A stretch of 64,000 nt of DNA. Origin: Virgibacillus_P tibetensis (GTDB taxonomy: Bacteria > Bacillota > Bacilli > Bacillales > Amphibacillaceae). The DNA lies in the NCBI RefSeq assembly GCF_036026595.1, contig NZ_JARZFX010000011.1, positions 35,422-99,421 of the forward strand. The letters run 5' to 3'. How positions within the stretch are numbered: position 1 is the first letter of the stretch; each line of letters begins with the position of its first letter. Under the pieces are notes generated by a model. The model was given only the letters and a program-made list of their open reading frames with translations. It was not told where the DNA came from and searched no databases. The translations under genes and the position numbers were made by a program. Shown here piece by piece: positions 44,623 to 53,883 of the stretch.

Positions 44623-45783
44623 TCACCACTTCCTTTCTAGATGGATGAGCTTTGGCTCCCCGGACTGAATACCTTCAACTAATGCGACATGAGAACGAGT
44701 CACAAAAATTTGGGTGCGAAATGCAAATATAGCAGTGTCCCCAATTTCAATCGTAAAACTTGACGAACTTTCTATGCTACCGTAATAATCAATTGCTTCT
44801 GGGTTACTTTGGTGGGCTTGTACATATTGATTATGAATGGTGTTTGGATCGTGTCCAACCAAACATCCTCTCATATTTGAACGTCCATAATAACCTCCTG
44901 CAATAACCTGGTAATTTTCCCGGTATTTATGAGATACCTCAGAAACATAGATAATTGCAGGCTTTTCTGGTAAATCTCTAAATGCATGTAGAGGGGTGGT
45001 TCCTGTTAAACCATGTCCAGGTTCCCCATGTGTTACTCCTTGATTTGCCAGAAAAGGTATGGTTTCACAACTGGTACCACTTGGCCCATTCACTTGTTTT
45101 ATTGGTATTCCTTTTTTTGCAAGTATTTTCTTTGCTTCTAATAAAGTTGTTAAATTATTTGTAGGGACCATTCCGTTTTTATCTTCTGCCAACTCGAGAT
45201 TTGGAAAAGTAGTTACTCCAACAATTGTAACTCCGTCTAGAGATTGAATCTGATCAATCGCTAAGTCTAAGTCAGCTAAGGGTATTCCTCCTTCCTGGCA
45301 TTCATATATATTGTCATCAGGACCAACAACCTTTAATAAAATATCCTGACACACGCCTTCTGTAATAGCTGCATTAGACAATTGCAGTGCTCGCTCCCGC
45401 GAAAAAATAGTAACTACTTCAGGTTTCCAGCTTAGAACTTCTTGCCATTGATGCTTGCCTGGCTGAACAAGATGCCCAATATTTCCAATAGGTATGCCAT
45501 TGTCTGCAAGAACCTTTCCTTCATCAAAGTCCACAGCCACCGCTTTCGTAATTCCACTACCAGCAATAATTTTAGCCACTTCTGGGAACCTGCCTAACTG
45601 TTTACTCATAAAGTAAAGCTCCATGTTTTGTTTTGAAGCCATTGCAGCAAGCATTTTAGTATTTTCTTTTATAACATCTACATCAACTAAATAGGTGTTT
45701 GGGGGAATTTCTCCACTTTGATGAAATGTTATACCAGCATTTATTAATTCTGGATTCCTACGTTGTGTTACATCTAAAAACAT
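44623..45783 (-). CDS. yhfX: YhfX-like PLP enzyme (alanine-racemase fold)
   Basis: A 386-residue protein with the fold-III PLP barrel pattern: NTYLVDVDVIKENTKML followed by YFMSKQLGRFPE, where Lys61 is the probable PLP lysine, and later glycine-rich phosphate-binding segments. It matches YhfX in the E. coli yhf operon. Its presumed reaction is racemisation or decarboxylation of an amino acid; the substrate is not known. AGGAGG lies before the ATG. Confidence 0.85.
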   Translation of the reverse strand: MFLDVTQRRNPELINAGITFHQSGEIPPNTYLVDVDVIKENTKMLAAMASKQNMELYFMSKQLGRFPEVAKIIAGSGITKAVAVDFDEGKVLADNGIPIGNIGHLVQPGKHQWQEVLSWKPEVVTIFSRERALQLSNAAITEGVCQDILLKVVGPDDNIYECQEGGIPLADLDLAIDQIQSLDGVTIVGVTTFPNLELAEDKNGMVPTNNLTTLLEAKKILAKKGIPIKQVNGPSGTSCETIPFLANQGVTHGEPGHGLTGTTPLHAFRDLPEKPAIIYVSEVSHKYRENYQVIAGGYYGRSNMRGCLVGHDPNTIHNQYVQAHQSNPEAIDYYGSIESSSSFTIEIGDTAIFAFRTQIFVTRSHVALVEGIQSGEPKLIHLERKW

Positions 45784-45821
45784 GGAAGAAACCTCCTGAT
45801 TTTATATTGAAAAATACTAGT

Positions 45822-46946
45822 TTATTTGATTGAGTTAATGGCTCTATCCAATATTTTTAATACTGTCGAAGCTCCTGACTTCATTGGATTAATTCGTAAA
45901 CCGTATTGTTTCAGACGCGGTTGAGATTCTATAAAACTTCCAGAAACACGATATATCATTGGAGTGATTTCATATTTCGATTCAGCCCCAACTGGATGTG
46001 TTGCAGCGCCAAATTCATTACTTCGTTTAATTACTTCTTGCGCTATTGGTGACTTTAATTCTACAATGACATTTTTGGACTGTGCATTAGTCATATAAGC
46101 CGATTCTATTCCTTCTATAACACCTTCGTTTAGTTTTCTGCAAACCTCTTCAACCTGCTCATTTTGCGTGGCAAGTGATACCGGGGCAAATGTCATCATA
46201 CGTAATAATTCCATTGCTTCATAACCTTGTACTTGTCCGCCTCCAGAGTAATTCCTTTCTTGTAACAAGTTGATATGTTTCTCTTTACCAATAATTACTC
46301 CTATACCTTCTGGGCCGAGTATTTTAAATCCTGAAAAAGTGGAATAGTCTGCCCCATATTCAACTCCAATACCATATGCTTTCATGGCGCAATAATTATC
46401 ATCTACCACAATAGGTAAATCTGGTTTCACTCGTTTAACCATTTCTATTATTACTTTCAAATTATAAGTGTCAGTTGGTTGCTGTCTTGCATGTTGGATA
46501 TAAAATATCTTGCACTCTTCATCATCACGGACAGCCTCCTCAACAGATTGCAGATCATTAAAATCTACTGCTTTTGTCTTAATACCTAACATTCGAATTG
46601 TATCCTTCGTTGTTGTATAAACAGGAGCAGTATGAATAAACATACTGTCCCCCGCATTAAGCAATGTACTTAAAATTATTCGTATAGCTCCTGTTCCCGC
46701 ACCACGAACAAGAGCCGCTTTTTGAGAACCAAAGAAATCTGCTAAAACACGCTCCACTCTTTCTGTTTGCTCAGGTTTTTTGTAACGTGGAGAAACACCT
46801 AGATCCCCAAGTGAAAGAAACTGATCCCCTGTAAAGTGTTTACTCATATTGTCGACTAATTTAAATTGCAGTTGCTGTGCTTCCTTAATGGTCAACGAAG
46901 GAAGAACCGAATCCGCATACCTTAAACGTGATGGATCATAGACCAT
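45822..46946 (-). CDS. yhfS: YhfS-like PLP-dependent aminotransferase-fold enzyme
   Basis: A 374-residue fold-I PLP enzyme. GAGTGAIR is the phosphate-binding turn, VVDDNYCAMK the PLP-pyridine Asp region, and FSGFKILGPEG holds the Schiff-base lysine (near residue 207). The layout resembles cystathionine-type lyases. It corresponds to YhfS of the yhf operon. It begins 3 bp after php, implying tight coupling. Confidence 0.85.
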   Translation of the reverse strand: MVYDPSRLRYADSVLPSLTIKEAQQLQFKLVDNMSKHFTGDQFLSLGDLGVSPRYKKPEQTERVERVLADFFGSQKAALVRGAGTGAIRIILSTLLNAGDSMFIHTAPVYTTTKDTIRMLGIKTKAVDFNDLQSVEEAVRDDEECKIFYIQHARQQPTDTYNLKVIIEMVKRVKPDLPIVVDDNYCAMKAYGIGVEYGADYSTFSGFKILGPEGIGVIIGKEKHINLLQERNYSGGGQVQGYEAMELLRMMTFAPVSLATQNEQVEEVCRKLNEGVIEGIESAYMTNAQSKNVIVELKSPIAQEVIKRSNEFGAATHPVGAESKYEITPMIYRVSGSFIESQPRLKQYGLRINPMKSGASTVLKILDRAINSIK

Positions 46947-46948
46947 AG

Positions 46949-47863
46949 TTAATTCTCCTTTATAGAAATTGCTTGTGCTGGGTTATGAACTAGTAAATCT
47001 GTGATGATATCTTCAGAGACACCACAGTCCTTTAAGGCTGGAATAAAGTCCCGGAGTACTAAGCCATACCCAGGTCCTCCATGTTTTTCCCAATGTGATT
47101 TCCTTGTTAGATCAGCAGATAATAAGATCTGTTTATGGAATCCTCTTTCAATAAAATCCAATAGAAATGACAAACGATCTTCATCAGGTCTATAATTATT
47201 CTTTCCAATCGTATCAAATCCAATATAAACACCTGATTTTAATACGTCTAATACTTCTTCTAAGTTGGGGTTCAAATCCTGATGACCTATGATAATTTGT
47301 TCTTTTGGTAAACCAAGACTAAATAGCATGTCTACTTGTTTACTTCCTAACGTTCCAAGAGAAGTATGCGTAGAGACGGTCAGCCCTGTTTCTAAAGCAG
47401 CCATTCCAGCACCGAGAATCAGTTCTTTTTCAATAGGCTTAATTTCATTTACACTTGTACCAACTTCCCCAATTATCCCAGGGAAGATATGTGTATCGCC
47501 TATTCCTTCATTAGCTTCTTTTATGAAGTGATTAGAAAAATCATCGCGATTCCAGTCGGCTGCAAAATCAGGAATAAATGGATCTTTATAAAAACCAGTG
47601 CATGTTACAATGTGGATATTTGTTTTTCCACTCAATCGCGCTAAGCGCATGGCATCTCTGCCCATCCCTTCGTTTGATAATTCAATCATAGAACGGCCAC
47701 CGGCCTGATAGAAACTCTCGAGCTCTGTACTCATTCCCTTTTCATCATCTAAAATGGTATCTGGATCACCCTTAATTCTGGATAAATCAATGGAGAGATG
47801 CTCATGTGCTGCACAAACACCAAACTCCTCTTTCTTAATCTTTCCTCTAACTGTTTGTATCAT
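46949..47863 (-). CDS. php: Phosphotriesterase homology protein (Php/YhfV)
   Basis: A 304-residue amidohydrolase-fold protein. CAAHEHLSIDL gives the first HxH metal ligands. GEVGTS carries the bridging-residue region; THTSLGT and IGHQDLN the two later histidines; LSADLTRK the final Asp. PHP-family enzymes are lactonase- or esterase-like and mostly uncharacterised. In the yhf operon it probably hydrolyses the cyclic or ester intermediate made by its neighbours. AAGGAGC precedes the ATG; the gene follows yhfT by 14 bp. Confidence 0.87.
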   Translation of the reverse strand: MIQTVRGKIKKEEFGVCAAHEHLSIDLSRIKGDPDTILDDEKGMSTELESFYQAGGRSMIELSNEGMGRDAMRLARLSGKTNIHIVTCTGFYKDPFIPDFAADWNRDDFSNHFIKEANEGIGDTHIFPGIIGEVGTSVNEIKPIEKELILGAGMAALETGLTVSTHTSLGTLGSKQVDMLFSLGLPKEQIIIGHQDLNPNLEEVLDVLKSGVYIGFDTIGKNNYRPDEDRLSFLLDFIERGFHKQILLSADLTRKSHWEKHGGPGYGLVLRDFIPALKDCGVSEDIITDLLVHNPAQAISIKEN

Positions 47864-47877
47864 GTTTGGTCAGCTCC

Positions 47878-49173
47878 TTATTGTGGTATAGTCATTATCC
47901 CCATGAGAACTAAGATATTAGCAATGATACCAACCGCAATTGCTCCAACAGGCCCAACTGCCATTCGGACAATTGGTCGTCCGCCTACCTCATTTAATAA
48001 ATAAAAACCTGCAATAAAGAAGAACCCAAAACCAGGTGCAATCATATTTGCTGCGTTTGCACCACCGATTAACAGGGCAACCTCAAGTAGTTTTGTCATT
48101 GCACTGCGAATGTTTTCGCCTGAGTTACGAACACCAGGGTATCTATCTAGGAATCTAGCAATAGCACTCAATAGCATAACTTCAAGGAAAATTACAATTG
48201 CACCTACAATTACAGCTATCCATACATTCGGTGAAAATAAACCTACAACAAATATCAAAGTGAATCCAACTGGGCTGTATACACCTGTAGCAATAGCAGT
48301 ACTAGCGATTAAAGGTATAAATCCTATAGCTCTAGCTGCAGCGGCAATACCTGCATCTGCTTGTTTCCCTTCTGCAAGAAGACTAAGTGAAATAGGATCA
48401 CCTGCCATTAAAAGTAAATTAGTTGCACCAGCAATAAGCGCCCCAATTATCATAAAATAAGCAACATTTTTTTTGATTGATTTTACTTTCTCACTAAATA
48501 TAGAAGCTAAATCAACCGAGCTGCCTTCTTCAGCTTTTTCTCGCATGGCATAACCAAATAAGAAGAACATTCCTGCAATCAAGGCCATTCCTTCTTGGTT
48601 GATAGTAATCGGGTTTCCAGCTATAGATAAGAATCCGCTTTCATTCACAAATACAGCTAATTGCCTTACTAAAGCTGCAACAATAAATGTTAATACACCC
48701 TTTTTAACACTAAACTGCATCGCAACAGCTAGTGCTGGAAATGCCATAAACGTAACAACAACTGGAGTACCTACTTCTCCCATTGGTTCAAGAAAATTTA
48801 CCGGTAAGTATTCAAATAGTTTTACAAAGCCTTCTAATCCAGCTAGTAATCCCCATCCATACAACCCACCTACTACCGCAGCTACTGGAGTTCCCCACTT
48901 ATTTTTAGGCGTTATTAATCCAATAATATCTGTACCCAATAAAATACTATGAATTAATATAATGCTCGCAGTGATTGTAAATGGGATACCAAAACCCACA
49001 ACCAAACCAAAACTCATTGCAAATGCAGTCAAACCTAGTTCTCTACGTTTAAGGCGTCCTTCTATATGTTCTCCCACAATTGGACGCAGTCCATCATTAA
49101 ATACTGCAATATTCATGTTTGCCAATACTGCCGCTACGGCACCAATTAATACAACAAATAACAACTCCATCAA
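47878..49173 (-). CDS. yhfT: YhfT-like transporter
   Basis: A 431-residue membrane protein with about 11-12 segments, including LAGLEGFVKLFEYLPVNFLEP and several Gly/Ala-rich helices. It matches YhfT of the yhf operon in size and position beside yhfU. It would bring in the unknown substrate of the pathway. The start codon lies directly next to the yhfU stop. Confidence 0.82.
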   Translation of the reverse strand: MMELLFVVLIGAVAAVLANMNIAVFNDGLRPIVGEHIEGRLKRRELGLTAFAMSFGLVVGFGIPFTITASIILIHSILLGTDIIGLITPKNKWGTPVAAVVGGLYGWGLLAGLEGFVKLFEYLPVNFLEPMGEVGTPVVVTFMAFPALAVAMQFSVKKGVLTFIVAALVRQLAVFVNESGFLSIAGNPITINQEGMALIAGMFFLFGYAMREKAEEGSSVDLASIFSEKVKSIKKNVAYFMIIGALIAGATNLLLMAGDPISLSLLAEGKQADAGIAAAARAIGFIPLIASTAIATGVYSPVGFTLIFVVGLFSPNVWIAVIVGAIVIFLEVMLLSAIARFLDRYPGVRNSGENIRSAMTKLLEVALLIGGANAANMIAPGFGFFFIAGFYLLNEVGGRPIVRMAVGPVGAIAVGIIANILVLMGIMTIPQ

Positions 49174-49539
49174 TTATTCCCCCTTATATTTATTTAACGC
49201 ATTAATGATCATTGGTACTGCTGTTTCCATGTGATCCCCAGTGAATCCAAAAGCCTTCTTACCACTAGATACCGCTTCCTCCACCTTGCTTACCTGTGGT
49301 TTTTTTCCTGGCATAGAAACGGTTTCACATTGGCTTCTGCCAATCATTGCAATCGCCATCGCAAGCGCCCCTCCGCCGCCTGTATGACAAGCACCCAAAT
49401 AATAGTCAGCTTTACCTGTTTTAATTTCCATTGCTGCATCCAAATCAGATTTTACGACAGTTTCAATTGAAGGATCAATCTCCTTTATTAATGCCTCAAT
49501 ACCTTTCTTTTCTACCTGTCCACCGATTACAATTTTCAT
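49174..49539 (-). CDS. yhfU: YhfU-like DUF2620 protein
   Basis: A 121-residue glycine-rich protein starting MKIVIGGQVEKKGIEALI at 49539 (GGAGGAGAATAACT before the ATG). YYLGACHTGGGGALAMAIA is the hallmark of DUF2620. It resembles a small substrate-binding or sensing component and always travels with YhfT. Earlier in-frame starts up to 49629 overlap yhfY and lack a binding site. Confidence 0.83.
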   Translation of the reverse strand: MKIVIGGQVEKKGIEALIKEIDPSIETVVKSDLDAAMEIKTGKADYYLGACHTGGGGALAMAIAMIGRSQCETVSMPGKKPQVSKVEEAVSSGKKAFGFTGDHMETAVPMIINALNKYKGE

Positions 49540-49541
49540 AG

Positions 49542-49916
49542 TTATTCTCCTCCTATATTTAATTGAATGACATTCGTATAATGCATATATAAATATTCTC
49601 TTTCTTCTTGCGGTAACGCTTTTCCCCACTGTTCTTCAATATAATAAATTTGGCTTACTGCTATAGAAAAATGAGTTGAATTCCTTACTTCATTCATAAT
49701 TGCAGAACCCGGACCCTCCAGCGTCTCTCCTTTCTCTATTCTTGTTAATGAAGAAGCTAGATGTGTAAAAAGCATTTCACCTTGTTCTAAATCATCCAGC
49801 TCCAAGGTATCAAGTAATCTTTTAAATGCTAAGTTTGTAATATTACTCGCTAGTTTAGAAGCTACCCCTCCCAATACTAATATGTTAAGCCTATCTTCCA
49901 ATTCTGATATATTCAT
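49542..49916 (-). CDS. yhfY: YhfY-like PRD-domain protein
   Basis: A 124-residue protein starting MNISELEDRLNIL at 49916 (GGAGGGGG upstream). It is an all-helical single PRD domain with FTHLASSLTRIEKGE and EREYLYMHYTNVI. PRD domains normally control antiterminators in response to phosphorylation, but here no RNA-binding or activator domain is attached. It is the YhfY counterpart. A copy of the AAAATAC-N8-GTATATT palindrome lies 21-43 bp upstream of its start. Confidence 0.82.
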   Translation of the reverse strand: MNISELEDRLNILVLGGVASKLASNITNLAFKRLLDTLELDDLEQGEMLFTHLASSLTRIEKGETLEGPGSAIMNEVRNSTHFSIAVSQIYYIEEQWGKALPQEEREYLYMHYTNVIQLNIGGE

Positions 49917-49937
49917 TGAGATCCCCCTCCAAGAAGT

Positions 49938-49959
49938 AAAATACAGTATTTTGTATATT
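49938..49959. promoter_or_regulatory. Putative YhfZ operator, site 2 (upstream of yhfY)
   Basis: AAAATAC-N8-GTATATT, identical in both half-sites and spacing to the site at 50958. It overlaps a TATACA -10-like sequence on the minus strand. Confidence 0.65.
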
Positions 49960-50006
49960 AGCGACAAAAGAAAAACCAACACGTTTTACAGATTTCAAGA
50001 AATAGA

Positions 50007-50942
50007 TTAGTAATGTGGCAGCTTTTCTTTTTTAACGACCTTGTCCTGAATGTCCAGTATCTTTTCTTTATCAAGCTGCAAAAGATATTCCAGTATATCT
50101 TTGCGGTCTTTTTCAATTAATAAAACTGATGTAGCAGCTTTTTCAGCAAGAGCTTTTGCTTTTTCAGAAAGAAAATCCCCAACTGAAAACGTCTCTTTTG
50201 ATCTATTCTCATCTGCGTTCCAGACTGCCGCATCTAATTCGCCATCAAGCAACATATCGAATAATTGCATATAGTTGACTGGAACTAAGTTAACATCAAT
50301 ACCTTCACATTCCAATAAGGTAATTGTTGATTGATCAATTGATGTATAATCAATACCAATACGCATACCATCCATTATCTTAGTAGTTGCCAACTTATTC
50401 GCAAAAAATATTTTATGTGATGTAACATAAGATTGCGGACCAAAGTTCACAACTATTTCTAAATTAGTATCATTCATTAATTCTTCCTCAGCTGCCAACT
50501 GTGACATGACAATAAAGTCATACCTTCGCGACTTCAGCGCATCAAGTCGATGCTTTGATCCCCTCATATAAGCTAAATCAATATGATTTAACATTTGATC
50601 TGAGACCTCGATCAATCCTGTCGCTAATCCTTCGTACTTTGAAGAATAAGGCAGTGGCATTGCCCCAATTAAAGAACCAACTCCTGCAATCTCTTTTAAC
50701 AAAAGAACATCTTTTTTGATTAAAAAAGTTCCCAAATGACCTCTCGATTCAAGACCAATAGCATGGAGTTTATCTAACACCTTCAGTGCACCTTGAACAG
50801 TACCATTTCCTATAGATAAACGTGTTGCAAAATCACTAACTCTAGGTATTCTACCTCCTTCGTCAATAAGTAATAATTCCTTTGCTATTTCTTTTGCGGC
50901 TAATCCATTTTTTGAAAACAAACTTCTCCATATCCTACTCAT
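50007..50942 (-). CDS. yhfZ: YhfZ-like transcription regulator
   Basis: A 311-residue regulator starting MSRIWRSLFSKNGLAAKEIA at 50942. The N-terminal winged helix (about residues 30-80, RVSDFATRLSIGNGTVQGALKVL) is GntR-like. The remainder is a periplasmic-binding-protein-like ligand domain, as in YhfZ. It is the first gene of the operon and probably senses the pathway substrate. The longer frame to 51011 includes the promoter and is rejected. Confidence 0.85.
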   Translation of the reverse strand: MSRIWRSLFSKNGLAAKEIAKELLLIDEGGRIPRVSDFATRLSIGNGTVQGALKVLDKLHAIGLESRGHLGTFLIKKDVLLLKEIAGVGSLIGAMPLPYSSKYEGLATGLIEVSDQMLNHIDLAYMRGSKHRLDALKSRRYDFIVMSQLAAEEELMNDTNLEIVVNFGPQSYVTSHKIFFANKLATTKIMDGMRIGIDYTSIDQSTITLLECEGIDVNLVPVNYMQLFDMLLDGELDAAVWNADENRSKETFSVGDFLSEKAKALAEKAATSVLLIEKDRKDILEYLLQLDKEKILDIQDKVVKKEKLPHY

Positions 50943-50957
50943 TTCGACGCCTCTTCC

Positions 50958-50979
50958 AAAATACAAAATATCGTATATT
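50958..50979. promoter_or_regulatory. Putative YhfZ operator, site 1 (upstream of yhfZ)
   Basis: AAAATAC-N8-GTATATT palindrome between the yhfZ promoter and start codon, where bound repressor would block transcription. The half-sites match those at 49938 exactly. Confidence 0.7.
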
Positions 50980-50982
50980 CCG

Positions 50983-51011
50983 AGTATAACGCTTACATTG
51001 ATTAGTTGCAA
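50983..51011 (-). promoter_or_regulatory. Candidate promoter of the yhf operon
   Basis: TTGCAA (51006-51011), 17-bp spacer, TATACT (50983-50988) on the minus strand; operator site 1 begins 4 bp downstream. Confidence 0.65.
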
Positions 51012-51135
51012 TAGTTTAGATGTTAGTGCTTTTTAATCATGTTATAAGTTAATAGTTACGGTATACTACTAGAAGTGGCTATTAGTTAGTATATTCACCA
51101 TTATTTAAATTATTATTTAATTAAGGAGGATTTTT

Positions 51136-52425
51136 ATGAAAAAGCTACCTATGTTTCTATTTATCTGTTTCTTTTTCGGTGCTGCACTACTGCCATCTGA
51201 ATCAGTTTTAGCTCAAAAGCCTTCAACGCCAAAGTTGAGTCACGGGAGTCCCAATGACGCAGGAATAAACAAAGACAAATTAAATGAAATCGATACAATT
51301 GTAGAGCAAGCAATAACGAATGGTGTTACTCCAGGAGCTGTTGTATTAATTGCTAAAGACAATAAAATAATTAAAGAAGAAGCATATGGCTTTGCAACGA
51401 AGTATGATATGGGTGAATTGGTTAATAATCCGAAGAAAATGACACAAAATACTATATTTGATTTAGCTTCCGTAACAAAAGTGATGGGTACAACGCAAGG
51501 AATCATGAAGCTGGTTAGCGATGGTGTTCTATCTGTTGATGATAAGGTGTCTGATTATATACCTGAATTCGGTAAAAATGGTAAGGAATCTGTAACGATT
51601 GCTGATTTGTTAACGCATACATCAGGCTTAACTCCATGGGAACCGACTTATTTATACGCATCAAACTCAAGTGAAGTTCTATCCTATATTAATGACCTTT
51701 CACTCGAATATGAAACTGGAACCAATCGCCGGTACAGTGATTTCAGTTTTATGATGTTGGGTTTTCTCATTGAGGAAGTATCAGGTCAACGATTGGATAT
51801 TTTCTTAGAAGAAAATATATATAAGCCTTTAAAAATGCAAGATACTATGTTTAACCCTTCTACTAATACAAACAAAAGAATTGCCTCGACATCGTGGGGA
51901 AATCCTTATGAATATAAGATGGTTGACGATCCTAATTTTGGCTACTATGTCGAAGAAGATGCTGATGACTTTAAAAGATGGAGAAATTATACACTTCATG
52001 GTGAGGTGAATGACGGAAACAGCTTTTATGCAAATAACGGAATAGCCGGACATGCTGGGCTATTTTCAACTGCCCGTGACTTAGCAGTTCTTGGACAAAC
52101 AATGTTAAACAATGGAAGCTATGGAAACTTTGAATTATATGATGAAGAGGTTATAAACACATTTACTTCTGTCCAACGGTATGGTCAAGGTTTTGGTTGG
52201 GAACGTAATCAACAATGGTATATGGGAGATCAACACGCTGAAGAAGCTTTTGGTCACACAGGTTTTACCGGCACCCAAGTTATTTTTGATCCAACTCATA
52301 ATTTACAAATTATCATTCTAACAAATAAACAACATAACGGCCCTTTAGAGAGTGGATCATATCCTAGTACTGGAACACTATCTAAAGAGATCTCTAACAC
52401 AGTATATGAATCTATCATTGATTGA
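51136..52425 (+). CDS. Secreted serine hydrolase of the beta-lactamase (class C/esterase) family
   Basis: A 429-residue protein with a signal peptide (residues 1-26, cleavage near VLAQ). The active-site Ser-x-x-Lys is in FDLASVTKVMG (about residue 112), Tyr-x-Asp in RRYSDFSF (about 200) and His-Thr-Gly in FGHTGFTG (about 373). It resembles Bacillus YbbE-type proteins thought to hydrolyse cell-wall peptides or esters. AAGGAGGA precedes the ATG. It is not expected to be a true antibiotic-resistance lactamase. Confidence 0.88.
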   Translation: MKKLPMFLFICFFFGAALLPSESVLAQKPSTPKLSHGSPNDAGINKDKLNEIDTIVEQAITNGVTPGAVVLIAKDNKIIKEEAYGFATKYDMGELVNNPKKMTQNTIFDLASVTKVMGTTQGIMKLVSDGVLSVDDKVSDYIPEFGKNGKESVTIADLLTHTSGLTPWEPTYLYASNSSEVLSYINDLSLEYETGTNRRYSDFSFMMLGFLIEEVSGQRLDIFLEENIYKPLKMQDTMFNPSTNTNKRIASTSWGNPYEYKMVDDPNFGYYVEEDADDFKRWRNYTLHGEVNDGNSFYANNGIAGHAGLFSTARDLAVLGQTMLNNGSYGNFELYDEEVINTFTSVQRYGQGFGWERNQQWYMGDQHAEEAFGHTGFTGTQVIFDPTHNLQIIILTNKQHNGPLESGSYPSTGTLSKEISNTVYESIID

Positions 52426-52433
52426 TATGGCTT

Positions 52434-52492
52434 AAACGCCAGTAATTATATGAATATAAGTGCCTGGTAGTTTTAATTAATCCAGGCGTTTA
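52434..52492. terminator. Terminator between convergent genes
   Basis: AAACGCC...GGCGTTT outer arms with an inner GCCTGG/CCAGGC stem, followed by ATTATTT on the plus strand. Confidence 0.75.
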
Positions 52493-52497
52493 TTATT

Positions 52498-52953
52498 TCA
52501 TTGTTCTCCCCCATCTCCAATAACAAAAATTAAATTACCAGGATAAGTCTCTCTCAGGAATGTTATCGAACGATTTATCAATGCTTTTAAGACATCAACA
52601 TCCACATCTGCTACTTTATTGATATATACACACGCTTTTCCAGTTGTGTGCTTTCCAAAGTCATTTAATAATTCTTCCCGCTCTGTATCCCCTGTCGCGA
52701 AATAAAGGCTGATCTTGGCTTTACGTGGGGAAAAGCCAACTAACGGTGCATCACCTTCGTGTCCAGTTGCATATTTGTAATGATAGGCACCGAATCCAAT
52801 AATACTCGTTCCCCATATTTTCGCTTTACAGCCTGTTGTTTCTGTAAAAATATCTAGCAATTTGTATGCATCTTCACGTTTCTTAGGATTTTCAACAGTT
52901 TCAATAAATTCGATAACACTGCTATCATTTTCCCTCGTCTTAAGTTCGTACAT
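52498..52953 (-). CDS. DUF1801 domain protein
   Basis: A 151-residue protein, MYELKTRENDSSVIEFIETV.., with the DUF1801 pattern: IWGTSIIGFGAYHYKYATG, ..VGFSPRKAKISLYF and GKACVYINKVADVD. The fold is that of small YdhG-like proteins of unknown role. The ATG at 52953 is preferred, as the ATG at 52962 lies within the AGGAGAG binding site. Confidence 0.78.
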   Translation of the reverse strand: MYELKTRENDSSVIEFIETVENPKKREDAYKLLDIFTETTGCKAKIWGTSIIGFGAYHYKYATGHEGDAPLVGFSPRKAKISLYFATGDTEREELLNDFGKHTTGKACVYINKVADVDVDVLKALINRSITFLRETYPGNLIFVIGDGGEQ

Positions 52954-52991
52954 AATTGTCATCTCTCCTTTTATAACAGTTCTACCAACTT

Positions 52992-53765
52992 TTAGCCTTC
53001 ATATCTAATATAATACGTATCGTATGGTTCATTTAAAACATATCCAAGTTTTTTTGCTAACTTCACAGACTCTGGATTTGCTGCATCCCAACTTGGATAC
53101 CATCCTTTATCAAGGCAAGCTACAATCAATGCGGATGCCGCTACCGTTGCTAGTCCTTTTTTTCTATGCTCAGGGTCTGTACCAACTTCAACCTCAATCC
53201 CCTCATCGTATATACTGTAGGATGATGCGCCGCATACAACTTTTCCACCGAACATAATAGCAAACCCTATCCCCCTATTTATATAATCCTCAACAGAATT
53301 AAACTGACCTGTAAAATCTTCTGATATTTCATGCAAAGAGGCTTCCTTCGCTACAGATGCATCTATTTTTTTCAAGTCATATCCTTCTGGAAGTATAGAT
53401 AATAGAGTCAGTAAATGATCACGGTCTAAGTCTTCACGATTCTTTCTGAAACTATAGCGTTGAAGTTTTTCAACAGAACCTTTATGTACTGTTTCTATAC
53501 GGTATTTCCATTCATCCGAGTTTACAATCGCCAAAATATTTTCAGGCAAATTACATAGTAACTCCAAAGCTTCTTCTGTATCTGGATTTCCAGCATAGAA
53601 TACAAAATCACCTACTAAAACTTGGGCAACAGCAGGGTTCTCAAGATCATCTACCCATACTGAGCCCATATGGCCTTGAAGACCCGAAAGAATTATTGTA
53701 TCGTCCATATCCTCAAACATAGGAAGTATCTTTTTGTACAAGCTACTATTTGCTTCATATATCAT
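52992..53765 (-). CDS. GNAT-family N-acetyltransferase
   Basis: A 257-residue protein starting MIYEANSSLYKKILPMF at 53765 (GAAGGA about 6 nt upstream). The C-terminal half has the acetyl-CoA loop VEVGTDPEHRKKGLATVAASALI and the final WDAANPESVKLAKKLGY, as in GNAT enzymes with a long N-terminal extension. Substrate unknown. Confidence 0.85.
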   Translation of the reverse strand: MIYEANSSLYKKILPMFEDMDDTIILSGLQGHMGSVWVDDLENPAVAQVLVGDFVFYAGNPDTEEALELLCNLPENILAIVNSDEWKYRIETVHKGSVEKLQRYSFRKNREDLDRDHLLTLLSILPEGYDLKKIDASVAKEASLHEISEDFTGQFNSVEDYINRGIGFAIMFGGKVVCGASSYSIYDEGIEVEVGTDPEHRKKGLATVAASALIVACLDKGWYPSWDAANPESVKLAKKLGYVLNEPYDTYYIRYEG

Positions 53766-53883
53766 GAATATTCCTTCTTTCTTTTCTATTCCCACTAGTT
53801 AATTAACTTATATAATAATAGCATGAATTAATGGGCGGTGTTATCATTTAAGGTGCAAAACATCTTAAACAGGTGGTGCTACA

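Noticed and set aside
51136..52425. Antibiotic-resistance beta-lactamase
   Set aside because: The catalytic motifs are those of the broad serine hydrolase/esterase group with a YSD and HTG pattern; nothing points to drug resistance.
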